This document shows positions 34,762 through 41,902 of a stretch of 64,000 nt of DNA, one piece after another. The DNA comes from DASQFI01 sp035633215 (GTDB taxonomy: Bacteria > Acidobacteriota > Vicinamibacteria > Vicinamibacterales > SCN-69-37). A program made the position numbers and the translations under genes. Position 1 is the first letter of the stretch. The number at the start of each line of letters is the position of its first letter. The notes under the pieces are model-generated. The model saw only the letters and a list, made by a program, of their open reading frames with translations. It did no database searches and was not told where the DNA came from. The stretch spans positions 62,001-126,000 of the forward strand of contig DASQFI010000016.1 of NCBI GenBank assembly GCA_035633215.1, written 5' to 3'.

Positions 34762-35883
34762 CTACTGACCGATCCCGTACACCCGGCCGTCGGTGTCGCC
34801 GACGATGATGCGCCCGCCGGCAATGGCAGGCGAGGCCGTAATGGCGGCGCCGGCCTCGAACTCCCAGACCTTCTTGCCGGTCTTGAGATCGAGCACGTAC
34901 AGCTTGCCGTCGCCGGAGCCGACGACGACGCGATCGCCCGCGACGGCCGGCGAGGAATCGACACGCGCGCGCGTGGCAAACGACCACCGCCGCTTTCCGC
35001 TCGAGAGGTCGAGCGCGTGGACCGTCTTGTCGCGGCCGCCCAGCACCACAAGAGCGCCCGTCAGCGCCGCCGAGGAGTAGAACGGAAACTGGCGATCGGG
35101 ATCCTCGAAGCGCCAGCGCACCTTCCTGGCGGCGATGTCCACGGCGATGACTTCGTTGCTGTAGGTCCCGAAGTACGCGACGCCGTTCGCGATGGCCGGC
35201 GACGCCGCGGTGTAGCCGCCCGTGCTGAGCTCGAGGACTTCGTGGCCGTCCGAGAGCCGCACGCCGTGGAAAAACTCGTCGCAGCCGCCGAAGTACGCCA
35301 CGCCGTTCCAGATCGCCGGCGTCGCATGCACGTAGTTGTCCGTGCCGACCTTCCAGAGCTGCTTGCCGGTCGCCGGATCGAGGCCGTAGAGGCTCCCGTC
35401 GTACGATCCGATGAGCACGCGATCGTTCGCGACGACCGGCGAGGACTTGATCTCGGCGCCGGTCTTGAAGGTCCATTTCATTTTGCCGGTCGCCGCATCC
35501 ACGGCGTGGAGCACGCCGGCCAAATCCCCGATGTAGACGACGCCGTTCGCGATGGCCGGTGACGACTCGCCGATGCCGAGGTCGCTCGATGCCGCGCGGT
35601 ACTTCCACTTCGGCTTGCCGGTCGCGACGTCCAGAGCAATGAGCTCGCCCGTGCCGGACCCGACGTACGCCGTGCCGTCCGCAACGGCCGCCGAGGATTC
35701 GACCGGCGCCGTCGCGTCGAACGTCCACAACAGCCTGAGCGAAGCCGGCAGCGACGACGCAGCCACGCCGGACAACTGCGGCGTGTTCCGGAACTGCGAC
35801 CACGTGGATGGCGCCGGCTGGACGGCGACGGCGACCAGGAACGCGATGTTGAGGAGCCGGCGCATGGTCAGTGATCTTGGCAT
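34762..35883 (-). CDS. Exported PQQ-type beta-propeller protein
   Basis: A 373-residue propeller. After a signal peptide (LLNIAFLVAVAVQPAPS) come WSQFRNTPQLSG, the degenerate family start motif, and seven or eight regular blades with AxDxATGKxxW repeats: ALDVATGKPKWKY, AVDAATGKMKWTF, GLDPATGKQLWKV, VLDLKTGKKVWEF. It is the most regular of the five propellers in the window and closest to BamB/PQQ_2 scaffolds. GGCDEFFHG in the fifth blade contains an unusual Cys. ATG at 35865 is an alternative start. First of the block of three propeller genes read as a minus-strand series; the order suggests a shared extracytoplasmic oxidation or polymer pathway. Confidence 0.85.
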   Translation of the reverse strand: MPRSLTMRRLLNIAFLVAVAVQPAPSTWSQFRNTPQLSGVAASSLPASLRLLWTFDATAPVESSAAVADGTAYVGSGTGELIALDVATGKPKWKYRAASSDLGIGESSPAIANGVVYIGDLAGVLHAVDAATGKMKWTFKTGAEIKSSPVVANDRVLIGSYDGSLYGLDPATGKQLWKVGTDNYVHATPAIWNGVAYFGGCDEFFHGVRLSDGHEVLELSTGGYTAASPAIANGVAYFGTYSNEVIAVDIAARKVRWRFEDPDRQFPFYSSAALTGALVVLGGRDKTVHALDLSSGKRRWSFATRARVDSSPAVAGDRVVVGSGDGKLYVLDLKTGKKVWEFEAGAAITASPAIAGGRIIVGDTDGRVYGIGQ

Positions 35884-35900
35884 GGCACCTGACGCGGCAG

Positions 35901-35932
35901 AGATTACAGATTGCAGATTACAGATTGCAGAT
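35901..35932. repeat. Heptanucleotide tandem repeat (AGATTAC/AGATTGC units)
   Basis: Units AGATTAC, AGATTGC, AGATTAC, AGATTGC lie between two beta-propeller genes. The alternation of two 7-mers gives a perfect 14-base period. Confidence 0.7.
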
Positions 35933-35953
35933 AGACGCGTTACTTCTCCAACA

Positions 35954-37429
35954 TTACTTCTTCAGTACCGCTCCTTGTTGAATCGCGTACAGGTTGTTGC
36001 GGGTCATGACGAACATCACGCCGTTGGCGGTAATCACGGTCGCGTACACGGAGCTGCCCATGTTCGGCTCGGCGAGCACTTTCTTCTCGCGCCCGGCCTG
36101 CATCACGACCACGTCGCCGTCCTCGTCGCCCAGATACACCTTGCCGTCGACGACCATCGTCGAGCTCCACATGGCCGCGAACATGTCGTGCATCCAGACT
36201 TCCTTGCCCGTCTTGGCATCGAGACAGTAGAGGAAGCCGCTGAAGTCCGGGTAGTACACGAGGCCGTCTTTCACCGACGCCGTCGAGATCGATCGGCGGA
36301 TCTTTTCGAAGTGCCACAGGCGCCCGGTCTGCGTGATGTCACCGCGCTTCGTGCCGTCGATGGCGTAGAGATGCCCGACGCCCTCACCGTGCTCGGGGTC
36401 CTGGCCGTTGGCGATATAGACGACATTGTCCACGATGACGGGGGTCGCGATCACTTCGTTGCGCGTCTTCGGCCAGACAGACTCCTTGGGATTCGTGTCG
36501 AACTCCCACAGCTTCTTGCCGGTCTTGGCTTCATAGCCGCGGACCCAGCCGTCGCCCTGACCGTGCACGACCTGGACGACGCCGTCGATCGTGCCGACCG
36601 CGGGCGTGGACCACTGACCGTGGAGGATCCTGCTGCCCGGAGACGCGTCTTCCCACATCAACTTCCCGGTTTCGTAGTCGAGCGCGATGATGGCCGGCGC
36701 CCGCGGCGACGGGATGTTGACGTGGCTCTCGTCCTGACCGTTCCCGGTCGAAACGTAAATCATGTTTCCGTAGGGGACCGGCGACGAGTTGGCGAGGTTG
36801 TGCGGAAAGTTTCCGACCTCTTCCATCGTGTCGAAGATCCAGAGGACGTCCACGTCGGCCTTCCCGGTGAGCTTCTCGTCTTTGAACGGACCGTCGTTCT
36901 CGTTGTCATGGAAGCCCTGGATGTCGACGGCCATGACCACTGCCCGGTTCGACATGAAGTACGCCTTGCCGTCGATCACCAGCGGCGAGGAGGCGATGCC
37001 CTGGAACGGCCAGTCGTTGGCGCGGCCCGACGAGAGCTTCTCGAACGTCGCCTGCCACATGAACTCGCCGTTCTCTTCACGGAAGGCCATCAGCACGCCG
37101 CGATCGCCGGCCTGTTTCGGATCGCGCATCGACTCGTTGTTGGTGCCGACGAGGACGACCCCGCCGGCGACGACCGGATTGCCGTAACTCTGCGAACCGA
37201 GTGCGGCGACCCACTTGATGTTCTTGCCGGTCTTGACGTCCCAATCGGTCGGCAGCCCGGTCGCGTCGGAGACCATGTTCCGGTCCGGCGAGCCGCCCCA
37301 CATCGGCCACTCGGTGAGGCCCTTCTTGCCGCCCTGAAAAGCCGGTGACATGAAGGACGTGAAGGTCATGAAGGACATGAAGAAGAGCGCTTGTCCAACG
37401 AGCCTCAGATTTTTGTTCTTCAGTTTCAT
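35954..37429 (-). CDS. Exported PQQ-type beta-propeller protein (quinoprotein-like)
   Basis: A 491-residue propeller. The N-terminus KLKNKNLRLVGQALFFMSF continues MTFTSFMSPAF and serves as signal peptide, then TEWPMWGGSPDRNMVSD gives the family start motif. Blades contain ALDYETGKLMWED, GYEAKTGKKLWEF and CLDAKTGKEVWMH. The length and the W-G-G-S-P-D-R start are close to exported PQQ-binding-like proteins of Planctomycetes and Acidobacteria. The signal peptide segment MSFMTFTSFM is encoded by a 9-base tandem repeat (37347-37382) of the same kind as the intergenic array just upstream. A GAGGAA ribosome-binding site precedes the ATG. Confidence 0.85.
   Translation of the reverse strand: MKLKNKNLRLVGQALFFMSFMTFTSFMSPAFQGGKKGLTEWPMWGGSPDRNMVSDATGLPTDWDVKTGKNIKWVAALGSQSYGNPVVAGGVVLVGTNNESMRDPKQAGDRGVLMAFREENGEFMWQATFEKLSSGRANDWPFQGIASSPLVIDGKAYFMSNRAVVMAVDIQGFHDNENDGPFKDEKLTGKADVDVLWIFDTMEEVGNFPHNLANSSPVPYGNMIYVSTGNGQDESHVNIPSPRAPAIIALDYETGKLMWEDASPGSRILHGQWSTPAVGTIDGVVQVVHGQGDGWVRGYEAKTGKKLWEFDTNPKESVWPKTRNEVIATPVIVDNVVYIANGQDPEHGEGVGHLYAIDGTKRGDITQTGRLWHFEKIRRSISTASVKDGLVYYPDFSGFLYCLDAKTGKEVWMHDMFAAMWSSTMVVDGKVYLGDEDGDVVVMQAGREKKVLAEPNMGSSVYATVITANGVMFVMTRNNLYAIQQGAVLKK
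37347..37382. repeat. Nonanucleotide tandem repeat inside signal-peptide codons
   Basis: Four 9-base units (GACATGAAG, GACGTGAAG, GTCATGAAG, GACATGAAG) lie inside the 5' end of the propeller gene. Because 9 is a multiple of three, the repeat adds in-frame residues. Confidence 0.7.
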
Positions 37430-37440
37430 TTCCTCAGCAC

Positions 37441-37500
37441 GCCCTTCTTCATGATCTTCATTTCCTTCACGCCCTTCATGATTTGCCCTTCATGATTTCT
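37441..37500. repeat. CTTCATG-rich tandem repeat between propeller genes
   Basis: Imperfect 9-15-base units (CTTCATGAT, CTTCATTTC, CTTCACGCC, CTTCATGATTTGCC) fill the gap between the two propeller genes and resemble the complement of the array at 37347-37382. Confidence 0.6.
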
Positions 37501-37517
37501 TGTGACAAGCCCGTCTA

Positions 37518-39761
37518 CTAATCCTTGTACACGCGCAAATTGTCGAACTGCATATCCGAGTACCCGTCGGCGTAAAGGCCCGGCGATCCCTTGCGGTGCG
37601 GGATCTTGTCGGTTTTCTCAATCGTCCACGCCGTGGGTTCGGGTTTGCCGACCGGCCAGACCTTGCCCTGGACGAGCGTCGTGCCGTCGGGGCGGTTCTC
37701 GACGCGCATTTTCATCCGATACCAGGTGTTCAAGGCCCACTCGAACGGCATGCGAACGGTCATCTCGTCGGCGGCCTGCCAGGGATGGAGCTCGAGGCGC
37801 TGATCGTTGCCGAAGAGCACCAGCACGTACCGCTGGTTGATCAGCCCGATGTCTCCGCGCTGGCGGCGCGCCTCGGTGCCGCGAACGTCGGCCTCGATCG
37901 TGTAGTTCGACCAGTCCGGCCGACCCACCATGATCTTGGCGCGGCGGCCGACGCTCTCATCACGAGGGCGAATCAGCACGCCCGCGCCTTCGATCTGGCC
38001 GGCGGTCGACTTGGTGTTGGCCGTCCACCACATCGGCGCGGCTTTGATCCCTTCGAAGTCGTACGACAGCGGCAGCGGCGGCATCACGCGCACGCGCGCC
38101 TGGCCGGTCACGTCGCCGATCGTTGCTTTCACGAATCCGGCTGATCCGCCGGCTGGCGCGACGTACGTGCCGTCGGGTCCGACCGAACCCTGCAGAAGAT
38201 CGAGCGTCCATTGCGCGCCGGTCGCCGGTTCCTGCCGGATGAAGTTCCCCTTGGCGTCGGAGAGCTTCAACGTGAACGCCTGCTTGTCGCCGGGATTCAA
38301 CAGCGCTTCGTACGGAAACACCTGCACCTGCGCGACCGGACCGGTCAAACCTGCTGGAACCACGCCCGAAGGCGCCGCCTTGGCGGCTGCCCGCCGCGTC
38401 CCGATGGCGTACACGTGACCCGTCGACTGCGGCTGCGTCTGCGGCCCCATCGTCGTCACGTAGATGCGCCCATCTGAGATCGCCGGCGACGCAATCACCG
38501 GCTCGGGATCCGTGGCCGAGCCGATGATGTCCTCGTCGAGCACCTCGGCATCGGTGGCCGTCGGACGCAGGATGTAGAACTTGCCGTTCTCGGTTCCTAC
38601 GTAGAGCTTTCCGTCGGCGAAGACGGGCGACCCCTTTTGCATGGTGCCGAGCCGCTTCGTCCAGACCTGCTTGCCGGTCTTGAGATCGAACGCGCCGAGA
38701 ATCGCGCTGTTGTCCACGGCGTAGAGCCGCGCGTTGTCCATGACCGGCGACGAGTACGTCGGCAGGAAGCCGCGCGTGACCCATTTGATCGCGGTGCCCG
38801 TCAGCTGGCCGGCGCCGGTGGCGTCGATGGCCGCGACCATGCCCATTTCGGTCGTGTCGATGTTCTCTTCGCCGTGCGTGAGGTAAACGGTGTTGTCGTG
38901 GAACAGCACGCTGTTGAGAATCGCGCGCTTGCTGACCTCGATGCTCCATGCGGGCTTGCCGGTGTTCACCTGCAGCGCATGGAACACGCCGTCGGTCCCG
39001 CCCACGATCAGCAACCGCGCACCGTTGACGTCCGCCACGATCGGCGTCGAGTAGTTCGTGTCGTAGTGCCGGGCCTGCGGCGAGCTGACCCAGATGGTCT
39101 GCCCCGTCCGCTTGTCGAACGCGAAGTACCGGTTGCCGGGCCGGCCCAGATCCGGTCCCCAGTTCTGGATGAGTGCATTGGTGATGACCTTGTCGCCCTC
39201 GATGATCGGCGACGTCGTCCGGCCGCCATGCGTCGTGATCGCGCCGTACTCCTCCGGAAGGGAGCGATCCCAAAGGAGCTTGCCGTCAGGCGCGAACGCA
39301 AGGAGTTCGGCGCCGACGGTGAACATATAGATGTTGCCGGTGGCAGGATCCACGGCTGGCGACGCCCACGCCGCGCGGTGTTGCGGAACGTCGCTGAGAT
39401 AGACGCTCGCCCGGCGTTCCCAGACGACTTTCCCGTTGTCGACGTCCACCGCCACGAGCCGTTCCTGGGTCGTTGACACATCCCCTGTGGTGACCGTCTG
39501 CAGGTACAGCCGATTGCCGAAGGTGACGGGCGTGGACCGGCCGCCGAACGGCAGCGACCAGGCAACGTTCTCTCCAGCAGGCGACCAGCGCGCCGGCAGG
39601 TTGGTTTCCGCCGACGTGCCGTCGCGGCGCGGACCGCGCCACTCGGGCCAGTCGCTCGCCTCGAGAACGACCATGCCGGCGACAAAGGCCAGGCTGGCCG
39701 CAGCGACGAGCGGCCGGAGGCGAAGGGGACGTGAAGGGCGAGGAGACAAGAGCATCTTCAT
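37518..39761 (-). CDS. Exported PQQ-type beta-propeller with C-terminal sandwich domain
   Basis: A 747-residue protein. Signal peptide LVAAASLAFVAGMVVLEA, then SDWPEWRGPRRDGTSAE, the family start motif. Residues about 50-470 are propeller blades (AVDVDNGKVVWER, FDKRTGQTIWVSS, AFDLKTGKQVWTK). A linker with an Ig-like segment (QVFPYEALLNPGDKQAFTLKLSDAKG, about 500-590) leads to a C-terminal concanavalin/laminin-G-like beta-sandwich (YDFEGIKAAPMWWTANTKS ... DMQFDNLRVYKD, about 595-747), a common carbohydrate-binding or cell-surface fold. This fusion suggests the propeller is tethered to a polymer or glycan. ATG at 39761. Confidence 0.87.
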   Translation of the reverse strand: MKMLLSPRPSRPLRLRPLVAAASLAFVAGMVVLEASDWPEWRGPRRDGTSAETNLPARWSPAGENVAWSLPFGGRSTPVTFGNRLYLQTVTTGDVSTTQERLVAVDVDNGKVVWERRASVYLSDVPQHRAAWASPAVDPATGNIYMFTVGAELLAFAPDGKLLWDRSLPEEYGAITTHGGRTTSPIIEGDKVITNALIQNWGPDLGRPGNRYFAFDKRTGQTIWVSSPQARHYDTNYSTPIVADVNGARLLIVGGTDGVFHALQVNTGKPAWSIEVSKRAILNSVLFHDNTVYLTHGEENIDTTEMGMVAAIDATGAGQLTGTAIKWVTRGFLPTYSSPVMDNARLYAVDNSAILGAFDLKTGKQVWTKRLGTMQKGSPVFADGKLYVGTENGKFYILRPTATDAEVLDEDIIGSATDPEPVIASPAISDGRIYVTTMGPQTQPQSTGHVYAIGTRRAAAKAAPSGVVPAGLTGPVAQVQVFPYEALLNPGDKQAFTLKLSDAKGNFIRQEPATGAQWTLDLLQGSVGPDGTYVAPAGGSAGFVKATIGDVTGQARVRVMPPLPLSYDFEGIKAAPMWWTANTKSTAGQIEGAGVLIRPRDESVGRRAKIMVGRPDWSNYTIEADVRGTEARRQRGDIGLINQRYVLVLFGNDQRLELHPWQAADEMTVRMPFEWALNTWYRMKMRVENRPDGTTLVQGKVWPVGKPEPTAWTIEKTDKIPHRKGSPGLYADGYSDMQFDNLRVYKD

Positions 39762-39779
39762 ATATTAGAAGGAGATGGC

Positions 39780-39888
39780 GTCAGGGGGTCAGGTCTTGGA
39801 TTGTCACACTTCGAGCGGCACGCGAAAACTGAAATACACCTTTGTTCGCCAAGCCGAAATGTGACAATCCAAGACCTGACCCCCTGAC
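39780..39888. repeat. 29-bp perfect inverted repeat with 51-nt loop
   Basis: Arms 39780-39808 and 39860-39888 are perfectly complementary over 29 bp and begin with GTCAGGGGGTCAGG. The element fills the gap between a propeller gene and the GMC oxidoreductase gene, and its right end touches the GMC stop codon. The form resembles dispersed REP-like or MITE-like elements. It does not resemble the tetranucleotide-armed family. Confidence 0.85.
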
Positions 39889-41480
39889 TACCGGTTCGCG
39901 ATGATCGACTCGGACACCTTCTCCCCAATCATGACGCAGGCCGAGTGAGTCTGGCTGTTGACTGTGGTGGGCATGACGGAGCCGTCGGCGACGCGAAGCC
40001 CCTCGACGCCGTGGACGCGCAACCGCGCATCCACGACCGCAGCGTCGCCCGTCCCCATCCGGCAGGTGCCGACGGGATGGAAGATCGTGTCGGCCGTACG
40101 CCGGACGAACGTCCGCAGGTCGGCCACCGTGCGTGACGAGGGGTTCGGATCGGCCGCCGCGCCCAGCAGCCCGGCATACGGACGCGTCTCCGCAAGCGCG
40201 AGCGCGAGCCGGACGCCCTCGACGAGCGCGTCGAGATCCTCCTCCGCGCCAAAGTAGCTCGGCGTGATCACCGGCGCCGCCGTTGGATCGGCGGACCGCA
40301 GACGAACCATGCCCCGGCTGCGAGGCTGGCTGACCGCCACCGTCAGCGTGACGAATGGATCGACGACGTCGAGACCGCGGCCGACGTAGAACTGGAGATC
40401 GGGCGGCAGTGGCGACACGCCGCGCCGCGAGTACGTGAAGAGCCCGGCTGACACCGTGGACGGCGCCATCGGCTGCCGCGCGTTCCAGCGCACCGAGACG
40501 CGCGGGTGATCGTGCAGGTTCGCACCGACGCCGGGGAGATCGGCCGTGACTTCGATGCCGTGCGAGCGAAGCTCGTCGGCGGGCCCGATGCCGGAAAGCA
40601 TCAGGATCTTGGGAGACTCGATGACGCCGGCCGAGACGATGACCTCGCGCGCGACGGTCACGCGCTCGACACTTTTGGCGCGTCCGACTTCAACTCCGGA
40701 CACACGGCGGCCAGTCATCGTCAATCGCAGGACGCGGCTGTCCGGCCACACCACCAGATTCGGCCGCTTGAGGACTGGCGAGAGGAACGCCGTGGCCGCC
40801 GAGTGGCGCCGCCCGTTGCGGATGTTTTTCTGGTAGTAGCCCGCGCCCTGTTCCTGCTGCGGACCGTTGAAATCCCAATCCGCCCGGCCGCCGAACCCGA
40901 GCTCGCGCGCCGCCGCGAGAAACGCGATGTGGCCGGCGTGCGGATCGGTCGTGTCCGAGACAGCCAGGGGCCCGCCGGAGCCGTGATGGTCCGAGCGCCC
41001 GCGCGAGTTGTCCTCGGCGCGCAGGAAATACGGCAACACCTCCCGATACGCCCAAGACGCGCCGACGTCTTCCGCCCAGGCGTCATAGCACAACTGGTGC
41101 CCGCGCACGTACGCCATGGCGTTGAGCGCGCTCGAACCGCCGTACGTCCGCCCGCGCGGCCATTTGAGGCTCCGTCCGGCCAAACCCGGATCCGGTTCCG
41201 TCGAGTAGTTCCAGTCCACGGGCGTGCCCATCAGCGACGTCCACTTGCCTGGCACGGGAATCAGCGGATGCACGTCCGGCCCGCCCGCCTCGATGAGCAG
41301 CACCCGCGTGTGCGGATCGGCGCTCAGCCGATTCGCAATCACGCACCCGGACGACCCGGCGCCGATGACGACGTAGTCGAACGCGTGCGAGTGATTCTGG
41401 GACGGACCCGACTGACGGGACACGGCAAGACCGCCGAGCATCAGAGCGGTATCTTGCAGGAAACGGCGGCGGGTGGACAT
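39888..41480 (-). CDS. GMC-family FAD oxidoreductase, Tat-exported
   Basis: A 530-residue glucose-methanol-choline oxidoreductase. The N-terminus MSTRRRFLQDTALMLGG is a twin-arginine (Tat) signal, so it folds with FAD before export. DYVVIGAGSSGCVIANRLS (about 35-53) is the FAD-binding Rossmann loop, RGRTYGGSSALNAMAYVRG is the first GMC signature, and SAGVIESPKILMLSGIGP is the second. The C-terminal DTIFHPVGTCRMG and TVNSQTHSACVMIGEK carry the catalytic His and Asn/His positions. It oxidises an alcohol to an aldehyde in the periplasm. Its adjacency to PQQ-type propellers hints at periplasmic alcohol or lignin/polyol oxidation. The substrate is unknown. Confidence 0.9.
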   Translation of the reverse strand: MSTRRRFLQDTALMLGGLAVSRQSGPSQNHSHAFDYVVIGAGSSGCVIANRLSADPHTRVLLIEAGGPDVHPLIPVPGKWTSLMGTPVDWNYSTEPDPGLAGRSLKWPRGRTYGGSSALNAMAYVRGHQLCYDAWAEDVGASWAYREVLPYFLRAEDNSRGRSDHHGSGGPLAVSDTTDPHAGHIAFLAAARELGFGGRADWDFNGPQQEQGAGYYQKNIRNGRRHSAATAFLSPVLKRPNLVVWPDSRVLRLTMTGRRVSGVEVGRAKSVERVTVAREVIVSAGVIESPKILMLSGIGPADELRSHGIEVTADLPGVGANLHDHPRVSVRWNARQPMAPSTVSAGLFTYSRRGVSPLPPDLQFYVGRGLDVVDPFVTLTVAVSQPRSRGMVRLRSADPTAAPVITPSYFGAEEDLDALVEGVRLALALAETRPYAGLLGAAADPNPSSRTVADLRTFVRRTADTIFHPVGTCRMGTGDAAVVDARLRVHGVEGLRVADGSVMPTTVNSQTHSACVMIGEKVSESIIANR

Positions 41481-41526
41481 TGGGAAACGATTTTACTGAC
41501 TCGCGCCGGACGGTGCGTTTGGAAAG

Positions 41527-41557
41527 ATTGTCTTGAACAATACTATATTGACAAATA
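41527..41557. promoter_or_regulatory. AT-rich palindromes upstream of second padR, candidate operator/promoter
   Basis: ATTGT-CTTGA-ACAAT (41527-41541) and TATT-GACA-AATA (41546-41557) are two inverted repeats in an AT-rich stretch 12-43 bases upstream of the PadR start, in otherwise GC-rich DNA. They may form the PadR operator overlapping a promoter. Confidence 0.45.
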
Positions 41558-41569
41558 CAATTCGTCCCG

Positions 41570-41902
41570 ATGGCTCAGCAGCTAAAGTCGCACTGGTACC
41601 ACATCCTGCTTTCGCTCGCCGGCGGCGCGCGCCATGGCCTGGCGATCGCGCGCGACGTCCGGCAGTCGTCGACCGGCGGCCTTCGACTCTGGCCCGCGAC
41701 CCTCTACGGATCGCTCGAAGCGCTGTCGGACCTCGGCTGGATTGAAGAGATCGACGATCCCAGCCGGCGTCCGGACGCGAGCGAGCGAAAGCGCTACTAC
41801 GGCATCACGCGCGCCGGACGGGCGGCGCTCGACGGCGAGACGCAACGGCTGGCGGATCTCGTGCGGCTGGCGCGCGCGGTCAGCCGGCGACAGGGCGTAT
41901 GA
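41570..41902 (+). CDS. PadR-family transcriptional regulator
   Basis: A 110-residue winged-helix protein. ILLSLAGGARHGLAIARDV and LWPATLYGSLEALSDLGWIEE are the PadR helices, followed by RKRYYGITRAGRAAL. Its stop overlaps the permease start (ATGA). It probably represses itself and the ADOP gene through the palindromes at 41527-41557. Compared with the other PadR in the window (22766) the recognition helix differs, so the two systems should not cross-talk. Confidence 0.9.
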   Translation: MAQQLKSHWYHILLSLAGGARHGLAIARDVRQSSTGGLRLWPATLYGSLEALSDLGWIEEIDDPSRRPDASERKRYYGITRAGRAALDGETQRLADLVRLARAVSRRQGV

